64,000 bases of DNA from Streptantibioticus ferralitis (GTDB taxonomy: Bacteria; Actinomycetota; Actinomycetes; Streptomycetales; Streptomycetaceae), in contig NZ_JARHTQ010000022.1 in NCBI RefSeq assembly GCF_029223525.1, positions 62,001-126,000 of the forward strand, written 5' to 3'. Below the pieces are notes generated by a model. The model was not told the origin of the DNA. It saw nothing but the letters and a program-made list of their open reading frames with translations, and did not search any database. Shown here piece by piece: positions 50,022-58,041 of this stretch. Each line of letters begins with the position of its first letter. The stretch's first letter is position 1. The position numbers and the translations under genes are program-made.

Positions 50022-50450
50022 ATGTCCGGGCCACTTGTCATCCGCGGTTCGGTCTCCGTGCCGGAGGCCGAGCTGATGTGGCGTTTCTCGCGCTCCTCGG
50101 GACCCGGCGGGCAGCACGTCAACACCAGTGACAGCCAGGTGGAGTTGCGCTTCGACCTGGCGGGCACCCAGTCGCTGCCCGCGGTGTGGAAGGAACGCGC
50201 GCTGGAGCGGCTCGCGGGCCGCCTGGTGGACGGCGTAGTGGTGGTACGGGCCAGTGAGCACCGCTCGCAGTGGCGCAACCGGGAGACCGCCGCGGTACGG
50301 CTCGCGGCGCTGCTGGCGCAGGCCGCCGCGCCGCCGCCCAAGCCGCGCCGTCCGACGAAGATCCCGCGCGGGATCAACGAGCGCCGGTTGCGCGGCAAGC
50401 GCGAGCGCGGCGAGCTGAAGCGCGGCCGCAGCGAGCGCGGCTGGGATTGA
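50022..50450 (+). CDS. arfB: Alternative ribosome rescue factor ArfB/peptidyl-tRNA hydrolase
   Basis: 142 aa. GGQ at residues 29-31 in RSSGPGGQHVNTSDSQVEL, the release-factor catalytic loop, and a basic C-terminal tail (PRRPTKIPRGINERRLRGKR) that inserts into the mRNA channel of stalled ribosomes. It hydrolyses peptidyl-tRNA on non-stop complexes. The domain size (no codon-recognition part) separates it from RF1/RF2. ATG 50022 is chosen by homology. Confidence 0.93.
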   Translation: MSGPLVIRGSVSVPEAELMWRFSRSSGPGGQHVNTSDSQVELRFDLAGTQSLPAVWKERALERLAGRLVDGVVVVRASEHRSQWRNRETAAVRLAALLAQAAAPPPKPRRPTKIPRGINERRLRGKRERGELKRGRSERGWD

Positions 50451-50468
50451 CGCCGGGCCCGACCGAGG

Positions 50469-51098
50469 TCAGCCCAACTGGTGGTAGCGGCCGCGGAAGT
50501 ACGTCAGCGGCCGGCCGTCCGCGCTCGGTGTGCGGGCGGTGAGCACCTCGGCTATGACCAGGGTGTGGTCCCCCGCGGGCACGCGCTGGGTCGTCCGGCA
50601 CTCCAGGACCGACAGCGCGCCGCCGATCAGCAGGGCTCCCGAGGCGCCGCCACGGGTGTACGGGATGTCGTCGAACAGCAGGCGGTCGCTGATGCGGCCG
50701 CGCATCGCGAAGCGGCCCGCGACATGCCGCTGGCTCTCGCTGAGCACCGAGACCGCCCAGTAGGGCTGGCGTTCCAGCAGGTCGTCCATTCGCGAGTCCA
50801 CCCGCACGCTGACCAGCACCAGCGGCGGTTCCAGCGAGACCGACAGGAACGCGGTCGCGGTCATGCCGACGTCCTCGCCCTGCACCCCGTCCTCCGGGTC
50901 GTGCGCGGTGATCAGCGTCACGCCCGACACGAGCCGTGACATCGCGGCACGGAACTCGTCGGCGGTCGCCCGCGGATCACCGGAGCGCGGCTCGGCCGGG
51001 CTCACACGCTCGTCGGGGTTCGGCACGCCTCCAGCATGAGGGATGTCCGCGGCCGGGGGGATGGCTGTCACGGTCTGCTCGGGGGATTCCTGGAACAC
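50469..51098 (-). CDS. Flavin reductase-like FMN-binding protein
   Basis: 209 aa. The flavin reductase split barrel spans about residues 55-205: EFRAAMSRLVSGVTLITAHD, VGMTATAFLSVSLEPPLVLV, FAMRGRISDRLLFDDIPYTR. It supplies reduced flavin to a monooxygenase or is a flavoprotein itself. The GTG at 51098 is chosen because TACCGT ends seven bases upstream, suggesting a leaderless mRNA; the longer ORF to 51134 adds little. No monooxygenase is adjacent. Confidence 0.85.
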   Translation of the reverse strand: MFQESPEQTVTAIPPAADIPHAGGVPNPDERVSPAEPRSGDPRATADEFRAAMSRLVSGVTLITAHDPEDGVQGEDVGMTATAFLSVSLEPPLVLVSVRVDSRMDDLLERQPYWAVSVLSESQRHVAGRFAMRGRISDRLLFDDIPYTRGGASGALLIGGALSVLECRTTQRVPAGDHTLVIAEVLTARTPSADGRPLTYFRGRYHQLG

Positions 51099-51298
51099 GT
51101 ACCAAACGGTAACCGGGGGTTGCGGTCCGCACATCGGGCGAGCGGACCATCTGCGATCCGAGTAAGGACCTAGGTCTTCGGTGGTCTGGTGTCGTACGCT
51201 CCGGACACAGTTTCCGGCCGGCCGTCCGGTATGTAGCGTTCCGACCCCAAAGTCTTGCGCACGAAACCACTTACCGTGCCCAACTTTTGACAGAGGGC

Positions 51299-51314
51299 TG
51301 TGACCTCAGTCACA
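51299..51314. promoter_or_regulatory. TGTGAC-CTCA-GTCACA inverted repeat upstream of cdgB
   Basis: A 6-bp perfect inverted repeat is followed by AAGGAGG. S. coelicolor cdgB is a BldD target, but the BldD box has a 5-bp spacer and this one has four, so the assignment is uncertain. The 51099-51474 gap otherwise shows no gene with confidence. Confidence 0.4.
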
Positions 51315-51474
51315 AGGAGGGGGAATTGTTGACCCTGTGTACCTGCTGGGCTGCTCGCTGTGATTCAGTTGCGGTGGCAATCGGACGATAAGAAATCGCG
51401 AACAGACCAAGGGATTAACAACCGAGGAACGCAAGAAGTACGAAGTGGAACTCGTCGAGGCTCGGGGGAGAGAC

Positions 51475-53103
51475 ATGGACACGGAGTCGGAGCCGTACGT
51501 CCGCCTCGCGACTCTGCGCCAGCTGCACCAGGTGGTCGCCGACCTGAACACGGCCCGCAGTCTGGCCGACACCCTGCAGGCCGTCGCCGACGGTGTGGTC
51601 GGTGGGCTGGGGTACGAGCTGTGCGCCGTGAACCTGGTGCGTCCCGATGGTGATCTGGTCGTCGCCGCGGTAGCCGGAAGCGCGGGCGCCGAGGCGCTGA
51701 TGGCGGGCCGGGTCGGCTCCCGGGCGTCCTGGGAGCGGCGGCTGGCGATGGGCCACCGCTGGGGCTCGCTGCGCTTCATCCCGTACGACGAGGGCTGGGT
51801 GCTGGACGGCGACGACGTACCGAGCTGGCACCGCGAGAGCGGCCCCGCGCCGCGCTTTCCCGACGAGTGGCACCCGCAGGACCGTCTGCTCGCCCCGATG
51901 TACGCCACTCCGGCGGGCGGCGGCGAGTTGATCGGCGTGATCTCGGTGGACCGGCCGCGTGGCGGCCGACGTCCCGGCGCCTGGGCCCGTGAGGCCCTCC
52001 AGACGTACACCTTCCAGGCGGGCATCGCGATCAGCAACGCCCGGCTGCGCGCCAACATGCAGCGCGCCCTGGTCCGCCTGGAGCGGGAGCAGCAGGCGCT
52101 GCGGGCCAGCGAGGAGAGCTTCCGGCAGGCCTTCGAGTACGCCCCAAGCGGAATGGCCATCGCCGAAATGGGCGGTGACGAGCACGGCAAGCTGCTGCGG
52201 GCCAATGACGCGCTGTGCCGGATGCTCGGCCGTCCGGCGAACCAGATGCGGCGCTACTCCTTCTCCGACCTGGTGCACCCCGAGGACATCGGGACGCTGC
52301 TGCGCACCTCCGCCGAGGGCGGCCGGGCCGAGCTGCGGCTGGGCCGCCGGGACGGTACGTATCTGTGGGTGTCGCTGCGGAACTCGGTGGTGGCCGACAC
52401 CACCGACGGCCCGCGCTTCCTGCTCACCCACGTCGAGGACATCGAGGAGCGCAAGCGGCACGAACTCGCCCTCGCGCACCGCGCCAGCCACGATTCCCTC
52501 ACCGGCCTGCCGAACAGCGCCGAACTCCGGGCCCGGCTCAGCTCCCGGCTGTGCTCGCGGCCGTTCGCCGCCGAGGGGCACACCGCCAGTGCCGAGGACC
52601 TGGACGAGTTCGGGTACAGCTTTCCGGCGCCGCCCGCGCACCCCTACGACCATCATGTACACGCCATCGAGCCAGATGAGAGCGGCTCGGACGGCGAGGG
52701 CGGCGGCAAGGGCCTCGCGGTCCTGTTCTGCGACCTGGACGGCTTCAAGTCGATCAACGACAGGTTCGGGCACCACACCGGCGACGCGGTACTGATCGAG
52801 GTCGCCAGGCGGCTGTCCAGCGTGGTGCGGGACGGGGACACTGTCGCCCGGCTCGGCGGCGACGAGTTCGTGGTCCTCGCCGACGGCCTGGACCGCGACG
52901 GCGCGCAGGACCTCGCCGTCCGGTTGCGCAACGCGATCATCCCGCCGATCCGGGTCGACGGCCGGGCGGTACGGGTCGGCGCCAGCTTCGGCATCGGCTG
53001 GGCGGGGTGCGGGATGACGGTGGAGGAAGTGCTGCACTCCGCCGACCAGCGGATGTACGTGGAGAAGCGCTCGCGCGCCAAGGCGCAGCGCCGGGCGGGT
53101 TAG
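51475..53103 (+). CDS. cdgB: GAF-PAS-GGDEF diguanylate cyclase (CdgB-like)
   Basis: 542 aa. A GAF domain (about 20-190) and a PAS/PAC (about 210-335, FRQAFEYAPSGMAIAEMG, HVEDIEERKRHE) are followed by a GGDEF domain (about 345-535) with the active-site GGDEF at 461-465 and an inhibitory RxxD five residues before (RDGDTVARLGGDEF). It makes c-di-GMP, which through BldD holds off development. GGGAGAG lies five bases before ATG 51475. The GGDEF domain contains an unusual polar insert (about 370-415) between its first helix and the substrate-binding strand. Confidence 0.9.
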   Translation: MDTESEPYVRLATLRQLHQVVADLNTARSLADTLQAVADGVVGGLGYELCAVNLVRPDGDLVVAAVAGSAGAEALMAGRVGSRASWERRLAMGHRWGSLRFIPYDEGWVLDGDDVPSWHRESGPAPRFPDEWHPQDRLLAPMYATPAGGGELIGVISVDRPRGGRRPGAWAREALQTYTFQAGIAISNARLRANMQRALVRLEREQQALRASEESFRQAFEYAPSGMAIAEMGGDEHGKLLRANDALCRMLGRPANQMRRYSFSDLVHPEDIGTLLRTSAEGGRAELRLGRRDGTYLWVSLRNSVVADTTDGPRFLLTHVEDIEERKRHELALAHRASHDSLTGLPNSAELRARLSSRLCSRPFAAEGHTASAEDLDEFGYSFPAPPAHPYDHHVHAIEPDESGSDGEGGGKGLAVLFCDLDGFKSINDRFGHHTGDAVLIEVARRLSSVVRDGDTVARLGGDEFVVLADGLDRDGAQDLAVRLRNAIIPPIRVDGRAVRVGASFGIGWAGCGMTVEEVLHSADQRMYVEKRSRAKAQRRAG

Positions 53104-53213
53104 CGGTTGCTGTATGCGAGGACACGCGTTCAGCGACCGGATCGGGGTAGGCTCGCGCGGGTCCAGCAATATCCGGTCCGCGGTGGCCGGACGCAGTGGG
53201 AAGTGAGCAGCGG

Positions 53214-54098
53214 ATGACGGCCGGCGGTAACGGCACGCCAGAACCCGAGAACGACGACCCGTTCGCGTACCTGTACCGCGGGGAGGGCGACGAGGCCGCC
53301 ACACAGGCGGATCGGCGCGGCGTCCCGCGTACCTCGTACCACCAGGTCACCCGGGTCGGCGAGCGGCGCCAGGCGCCGCAGCAGGGCGGCTACGGCTATC
53401 CGCCGCCGCAGCAGCAGGCGTACGGCCAGCCGCAGACCCAGCAGCAGCCGCCGCAGTACGCGCCGGCGGAGCCTTCGTCGCACCGCGCCGGCGGTCATGG
53501 CGGTGGTAGTCGGGGCACCAACCGGCGCGGCCTGATGCTCGCGGCGATCGCGGTGGTCGTGGTGGTCGCCATCGGTATCGGCATCGTCGCCCTCACCGGC
53601 AGCGACAAGAAGGACACCGCGTCGGGCGCCAACAGCAGCCCCGCGCCGAGCACTTCACAGTCGCAGGCCCCGTCGCCGTCCGCGAGCGCCAAGCTGCCAG
53701 AGCAGTTCGCTGCCACCATGACCCTCGGCGGCAAAGCGGCGGTCGGCAGCAAGGATCCTGGCGCAACAGGCCCCAATGGCTCGTATGTCACCATGAGCTC
53801 AGTCGGTGACTCCGCTACGTGGACTGTGAATGTCTCCCATGCGGGTGCCTACTCGCTTTACCTTGGTTATGGCAATGCGGGCGCCCCTGCCACGGCGACG
53901 CTGGCTGTTAATGGAAGCGTCCAGTCGAGGCCTATAAACCTCGATAACTTCACCAAGCAGAGCGACCCGGCGCATGCGTGGACGCACACGTACGCGTACA
54001 TCGATCTCAATAAGGGTGCGAACACCGTTCAGATCTCATGCGGCCAAGGGAATCAGTGCGCATTCGACCTCGACAAGGTCTGGCTGGAAAGTCATTGA
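53214..54098 (+). CDS. Membrane-anchored protein with C-terminal CBM35-like domain
   Basis: 294 aa. A cytoplasmic Gln/Pro/Tyr-rich N-terminus (about 1-105) leads to one TM (LMLAAIAVVVVVAIGIGIVAL, about 107-127), a Ser/Pro linker, and a beta-sandwich (about 165-294) with FAATMTLGGKAAVGSKDPGA, YSLYLGYGNAGAPATATLAV and DLNKGANTVQISCG, typical of carbohydrate-binding module 6/35. The 3' part from about 53760 uses AT-richer codons (TAT, CTT, GTT) than its N-terminus, hinting at a recombined domain. Located after cdgB. Confidence 0.75.
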   Translation: MTAGGNGTPEPENDDPFAYLYRGEGDEAATQADRRGVPRTSYHQVTRVGERRQAPQQGGYGYPPPQQQAYGQPQTQQQPPQYAPAEPSSHRAGGHGGGSRGTNRRGLMLAAIAVVVVVAIGIGIVALTGSDKKDTASGANSSPAPSTSQSQAPSPSASAKLPEQFAATMTLGGKAAVGSKDPGATGPNGSYVTMSSVGDSATWTVNVSHAGAYSLYLGYGNAGAPATATLAVNGSVQSRPINLDNFTKQSDPAHAWTHTYAYIDLNKGANTVQISCGQGNQCAFDLDKVWLESH

Positions 54099-54133
54099 CA
54101 GCGATCGGTGAAACAGGGTTCTGAAGAATCTGA

Positions 54134-54170
54134 TGGGGCCGCTCGCCGGAGAGATCGGCGAACGGCCCCA
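54134..54170. terminator. Terminator after the CBM protein gene
   Basis: GGGGCCGcTCGCCG pairs with CGGCGAaCGGCCCC around a 7-base loop, with one mismatch. Confidence 0.7.
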
Positions 54171-54518
54171 CTGAGCGTGGTCGAACTTCTCGCTCCGGGG
54201 ATCGCCCCCTGCCCCAGAGCTACGCATCTGGTTGCCACCCAGAGGGCCTTACCTCTGTAGTTGACGGCGGTCCGGCACATGACCCTACCGCCGGCCGAGA
54301 TGGCGGTGACTACGCTGTCGCCGGTCGACGCGCCATTCCGCAGGATTGCGGAATGTCCCCAGACGTTGGCTCCCCATGGATTATCGCCGAAAACGCCGCC
54401 GCCAACGTAGACATGCCCCCCATGTGCTCTGGTTGGTGGCCGCCGACGCGGAAGACGCGCCGGCGGTCAATCCCAATACGGCTACCAGGGCGGTGGCAGC
54501 CAGTGACTTTATTCGCAG
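54171..54518 (-). pseudogene. Decayed small secreted-protein gene
   Basis: On the minus strand from 54518 a signal peptide is clear (RIKSLAATALVAVLGLTAGA ending SSASAATNQSTWG), but its start is CTG without a good ribosome site. At the six-C run 54416-54421 (minus-strand G6) the coherent protein jumps frame to HVYVGGGVFGDNPWGANVWG, HSAILRNGASTGDSVVTAIS, MCRTAVNYRGKALWVATRCV, then runs on without a proper stop toward the terminator. One extra G explains the shift. Two or more lesions suggest a dead gene. The rest of 54099-54637 has no other gene. Confidence 0.6.
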
Positions 54519-54637
54519 TAGCCACTGTCCGCGCGCCGTGCCTGCTGGGATCGCGCCATCAGCTCACTGCGGTCGGGCGGCACGATGTCACCAACTGGCC
54601 GGGCCCCTGGAGAGATTGACGGTAGCGCTGCTTCCGC

Positions 54638-55555
54638 CTACCCCGTGACCTCGACTTGCTCCAGCAGCGCCGCGTACTGCCGAAGGTCGAACTCGCCCGC
54701 CGTGGGCGCCAGTACGGTTGCCGCGGACACGGCGACCGCGCGGGCCAGGCGCTGGGGCCAGGGCAGGCCCTCGACGACGGCCGACAGCAGTCCGGCCACC
54801 GCGGAGTCGCCCGCGCCCGTCGGATTGCCGGACAGCCGCCTGGGCGGCGCGGCCCGCCAGACACCCCGCTCGGTCACCGCGAGCATCCCCTCGGCGCCGG
54901 CCGAGGCGACCACCGCCCGCGCTCCGCGCCGCCGAGCCTCCTGCGCGCCCCGCAACGGCTCGGTGAGGCCGGTGAGTTGGGTCAGCTCGCCGGAGTTCGG
55001 CTTGACCGCGTCGGGTCGGGCGGCGATGCCCCGGCGTAGCGCCTCACCGCTGGTGTCGAGCAGCACGTACACCCCCGCCGCCCGTGCGGTACGGACCAGT
55101 TCGGCGTACGAGCCGACCGGCAGCCCCGGTGGCAGGCTGCCGCACAGCGCCACCGCCCGTGCGTCGGCCAGCAGTTCGCGGTAGACGCCGGTGAAGGCCG
55201 CCCACTCCTCGGAGCTGATGACCGGCCCCGGCTCGTTGAACATCGTGGTGTCGCCGTCGGCACCGTCCACCACGGCGACGGTGCGGCGGGTGTCGCCCGC
55301 CACCGTGACCAGCGCGTCGGCCACACCGGGGGCGGCGGCCCGCAGCAGGGCGCGCAGCGCGTCGCCCGTACGGCCGCCGACCAGGCCGGTGACGGTCGTG
55401 TCGTGGCCGAGTGCGGCCAGCACCCGCGCGACATTGAGGCCCTTGCCGCCAGGCCGCTCGACGATCTCGCGCACTCGGTGCGTGGTGTGCGGTTCCAGCC
55501 GTGGCACCCGGTATGTCACGTCGAGGGCGGCGTTGAGCGTGACCGTCAGGATCAT
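54638..55555 (-). CDS. PfkB-family sugar kinase (1-phosphofructokinase/tagatose-6-phosphate kinase type)
   Basis: 305 aa. N-terminal MILTVTLNAALDVTYRVPRL; PfkB signature 1 GGKGLNVARVLAALGHDTTV; signature 2 with catalytic Asp in GNPTGAGDSAVAGLLSAVV. The TLNAALD start is typical of the FruK/LacC branch that phosphorylates sugar phosphates. It lies in the nag region but is separated from nagA by a terminator. The exact sugar phosphate is not certain. Confidence 0.88.
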   Translation of the reverse strand: MILTVTLNAALDVTYRVPRLEPHTTHRVREIVERPGGKGLNVARVLAALGHDTTVTGLVGGRTGDALRALLRAAAPGVADALVTVAGDTRRTVAVVDGADGDTTMFNEPGPVISSEEWAAFTGVYRELLADARAVALCGSLPPGLPVGSYAELVRTARAAGVYVLLDTSGEALRRGIAARPDAVKPNSGELTQLTGLTEPLRGAQEARRRGARAVVASAGAEGMLAVTERGVWRAAPPRRLSGNPTGAGDSAVAGLLSAVVEGLPWPQRLARAVAVSAATVLAPTAGEFDLRQYAALLEQVEVTG

Positions 55556-55629
55556 CGCGCCAGCACCCCTGTCTCGATAGGACTCGCCCAGTCTCCGAAG
55601 CCGGTTCGCGAGCGATCATGCCAAAAGAA

Positions 55630-55661
55630 CGGCGGTCGGCCCAGAGTCGGGCCGACCGCCG
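55630..55661 (-). terminator. Terminator after nagK-nagA
   Basis: 13-bp perfect arms CGGCGGTCGGCCC and GGGCCGACCGCCG with a 6-base loop, just beyond the nagA stop. Confidence 0.88.
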
Positions 55662-55684
55662 GTCGTCTTCGCCGTGCGAATGCG

Positions 55685-56842
55685 TCACCTGTCCGTGGGT
55701 CGCACCACCCACTCGCCCTTGCGCATCACGCCCGCCAGAGCGAAGTCGTCGTCGAGGACCACGAGGTCGGCATCCTTGCCGGGCTCCAACGAGCCGATCG
55801 AGTCGTAAAGCCCGAGCAGCTTGGCCGGGTTGCCGGAAATGGCCTGGACGACCTGCTCGACGGGCAGCTTGTCGATGGTGACCGCCCGGCGGAACGCGGT
55901 GTCCAGCGTCAGCGTGGAGCCCGCGATGGAGCCGCCCTCGACCAGCCGGGCCACCCCGTCCTTGACCTCGACCTGCAGCGGGCCGAGCGGGTAGCGGCCG
56001 TCGCTCATTCCGGCCGCGCCCATCGCGTCGGTGATGAACGCCACCCGCCCGGCGCCCGCGGTGCGGAACGCCAACTCCAGGACGGCGGGGTGCAGATGCG
56101 TACCGTCGTTGATCAACTCCACCGTCACCCGCTCGTCCCCGAGCAGTGCGGCGACCGGGCCGGGGGCGCGGTGGGCGAGCCCCGGCATGGCGTTGAACAG
56201 ATGCGTGGCGACGGTGGCGCCCGCGTCGATCGCCTCCAGCGTCGCGTCGTAACCGCCGTCGGTGTGGCCGACCGCGGCGATGACACCGTGCCCGGCGAGC
56301 AACCGCACCGACTCCAGGCCGCCGGGCAGTTCGGGGGCGAGCGTCATCATCCGGGCGGCGCCTCGTGCCGCGTCGACCAACTTCCGTACGTCCGCCGGGT
56401 CCGGGTCGCGCAGCAGCGTCGGCTCGTGCGCACCGCAGCGGTGCGGGGAGATGAACGGGCCTTCGAAGTGGATTCCGGCCAGCTCGCCCTGCTCCACCAG
56501 TTCGGACAGCACGGCGGCCTGGCGGGCCAGATCGTCCAGGTCTCCGGTGACGGTGGAGGCGAGCATGGTGGTGGTGCCGTGCGCGCGGTGTGTGCCGACG
56601 GCGGTCAGCGCCTCCTCGGCCGTGCCCGCGGAGAACGAGGCTCCGCCGCCGCCGTGCACATGGATGTCGACGAAGCCGGGCACGATCCAGTGGCCGGTGA
56701 GGTCGGTGCCGCCCCGCTCGTCGTACCGGTTGGCGGCGATCCTGCCGCCCTCGACCGTCAGGCTGTCCCGGACGACGCCTGACGGCAGTACCAGCCGTGC
56801 CCCGGTCAGGACTTCACGGTGATCGGTGTGCTGTGCGGCCAT
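55685..56842 (-). CDS. nagA: N-acetylglucosamine-6-phosphate deacetylase
   Basis: 385 aa amidohydrolase converting GlcNAc-6-P to GlcN-6-P. Metal-site motifs: VPGFVDIHVHGGGG, HFEGPFISPHRCGAH, VGHTDGGYD, THLFNAMPGL, ELINDGTHLHP and FITDAMGAAG with the catalytic Asp. It starts at ATG 56842, overlapping the nagK stop by one base (TGATG), so the two are translationally coupled. The operon is controlled by a dre site at 57802. Confidence 0.95.
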   Translation of the reverse strand: MAAQHTDHREVLTGARLVLPSGVVRDSLTVEGGRIAANRYDERGGTDLTGHWIVPGFVDIHVHGGGGASFSAGTAEEALTAVGTHRAHGTTTMLASTVTGDLDDLARQAAVLSELVEQGELAGIHFEGPFISPHRCGAHEPTLLRDPDPADVRKLVDAARGAARMMTLAPELPGGLESVRLLAGHGVIAAVGHTDGGYDATLEAIDAGATVATHLFNAMPGLAHRAPGPVAALLGDERVTVELINDGTHLHPAVLELAFRTAGAGRVAFITDAMGAAGMSDGRYPLGPLQVEVKDGVARLVEGGSIAGSTLTLDTAFRRAVTIDKLPVEQVVQAISGNPAKLLGLYDSIGSLEPGKDADLVVLDDDFALAGVMRKGEWVVRPTDR

Positions 56843-57774
56843 CAGGCGGTTACCTCCACGGAGAGTCGGTCCCAGGCGAGCAGACCCGCGCCCAGGCAGC
56901 CGGCAGCGTCCCCGAGGGCCGCCGGAACGATGAGGGGGAGCCGCTGGAACGTGACGCGCTCCGTGACGGCCGTACGCAGCGGCCCGAGGAGTGTTTCCCC
57001 CGCCTCGGCGAGCCCGCCGCCGACGATCAGCACCCGTGGGTCCAGCAGGGTGAGCCCGGTCACCAGACCGTCCGCCAGCGCGCTGATAGCGCTCTGCCAG
57101 ACGGCCACGGCGCGCGGGTCGTGCTTCTCGACGGCCTGCGCGCAGTCGGCAGCGGTGGCTGCCGGGTCACCGCTCGCCTCGGCCCAGTCGCGGGCCACCG
57201 CGGCGGCCGACGCCTCGGTCTCCAGGCAGCCGGTCTGCCCGCAGGGGCAGCGGCGGCCGCCGGGGCGCACCACGATGTGGCCGATCTCGCCCGCGCAGCC
57301 ATGGGCGCCCGCCTCGATCCGGCCGTCGATGCCGATGGCGGCGGCGATGCCGGTGCCCAGCGCCAGGAACAGGAACCGGTCCTGGCCGCGCCCGGCGCCG
57401 AGTCGGCCCTCGGCGAGCCCGCCGCAGCGCAGATCGTGGCCGACGGCCGTCGGGATCCCGTCCAGGCGCTCGGCGAGCAGCGTGCGCATCGGTACGTCCC
57501 GCCAGCCGATGTTGGACGAGTAGACGGCGGCGCCGTGCTCGTCGTCGACCACCCCGGGTACCGCGACGCCCGCCGCGGCGGCGGGCTCGCCGAGCTCGCG
57601 CATGCCGAGGACCCGCAGGTCCGCGGCGAAGTCCAGGATGGCGGCGATCACGGCCTCGGGGCCGCGCTCCCGGTTCGTGGGCCGACGCGCCTCGTACAGG
57701 AGCGTGCCGTCCACTCCGACCAGGGCGGCCTTCATCCCGGTGCCGCCGACGTCCAGGGCGATGACGTGTTCCAC
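56842..57774 (-). CDS. nagK: ROK-family N-acetylglucosamine kinase
   Basis: 310 aa. ATP-binding VIALDVGGTGMKAALV at the N-terminus; ROK signature with GHDLRCGGLAEGRLG and LALGTGIAAAIGIDG; zinc motif in GEIGHIVVRPGGRRCPCGQT followed by GCLE, i.e. the C-x-C-G-x2-G-C-x-E site of ROK kinases. It has no HTH, so it is a kinase rather than a repressor. It phosphorylates GlcNAc (or a related hexosamine) from turnover of chitin or cell wall. Start 28 bp after the dre operator. Confidence 0.9.
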   Translation of the reverse strand: MEHVIALDVGGTGMKAALVGVDGTLLYEARRPTNRERGPEAVIAAILDFAADLRVLGMRELGEPAAAAGVAVPGVVDDEHGAAVYSSNIGWRDVPMRTLLAERLDGIPTAVGHDLRCGGLAEGRLGAGRGQDRFLFLALGTGIAAAIGIDGRIEAGAHGCAGEIGHIVVRPGGRRCPCGQTGCLETEASAAAVARDWAEASGDPAATAADCAQAVEKHDPRAVAVWQSAISALADGLVTGLTLLDPRVLIVGGGLAEAGETLLGPLRTAVTERVTFQRLPLIVPAALGDAAGCLGAGLLAWDRLSVEVTA

Positions 57775-57801
57775 GGGGACCAGTCTGGCTCCTTGCGCCG
57801 G

Positions 57802-57817
57802 ACTGGTCTAGTCCACC
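57802..57817. promoter_or_regulatory. dre operator (DasR) upstream of nagK-nagA
   Basis: ACTGGTCTAGTCCACC matches the dre consensus ACTGGTCTAGACCACT at 14 of 16 positions. It lies 28 bp before the nagK start and also within the shared upstream region of the divergent sugar-binding gene at 58042. Confidence 0.85.
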
Positions 57818-58041
57818 CGGGTGTCCGGGTGTGTTTCCCGCCTGCCCACCCGACCACCGTCGGCCTTCGCGTGCCGTTGCGCACGGCCGTCGCTGGGCCG
57901 GGGGTGGGCCGGGGGTGGGACGCGAAGTCGGCGGCGGTGTCGGGCGGGTGGCGGGTGGTTACCCCAGAGGCAAGCGCGAGCGTGCCCGCACCGTATATTT
58001 GGCGATTCCGACGGGACAGCGATGAAGGTGGTAGGTACACG

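Noticed and set aside
51299-51314. BldD box upstream of cdgB
   Set aside because: The spacer between half-sites is four rather than five bases and the flanks do not match; kept only as an inverted repeat.
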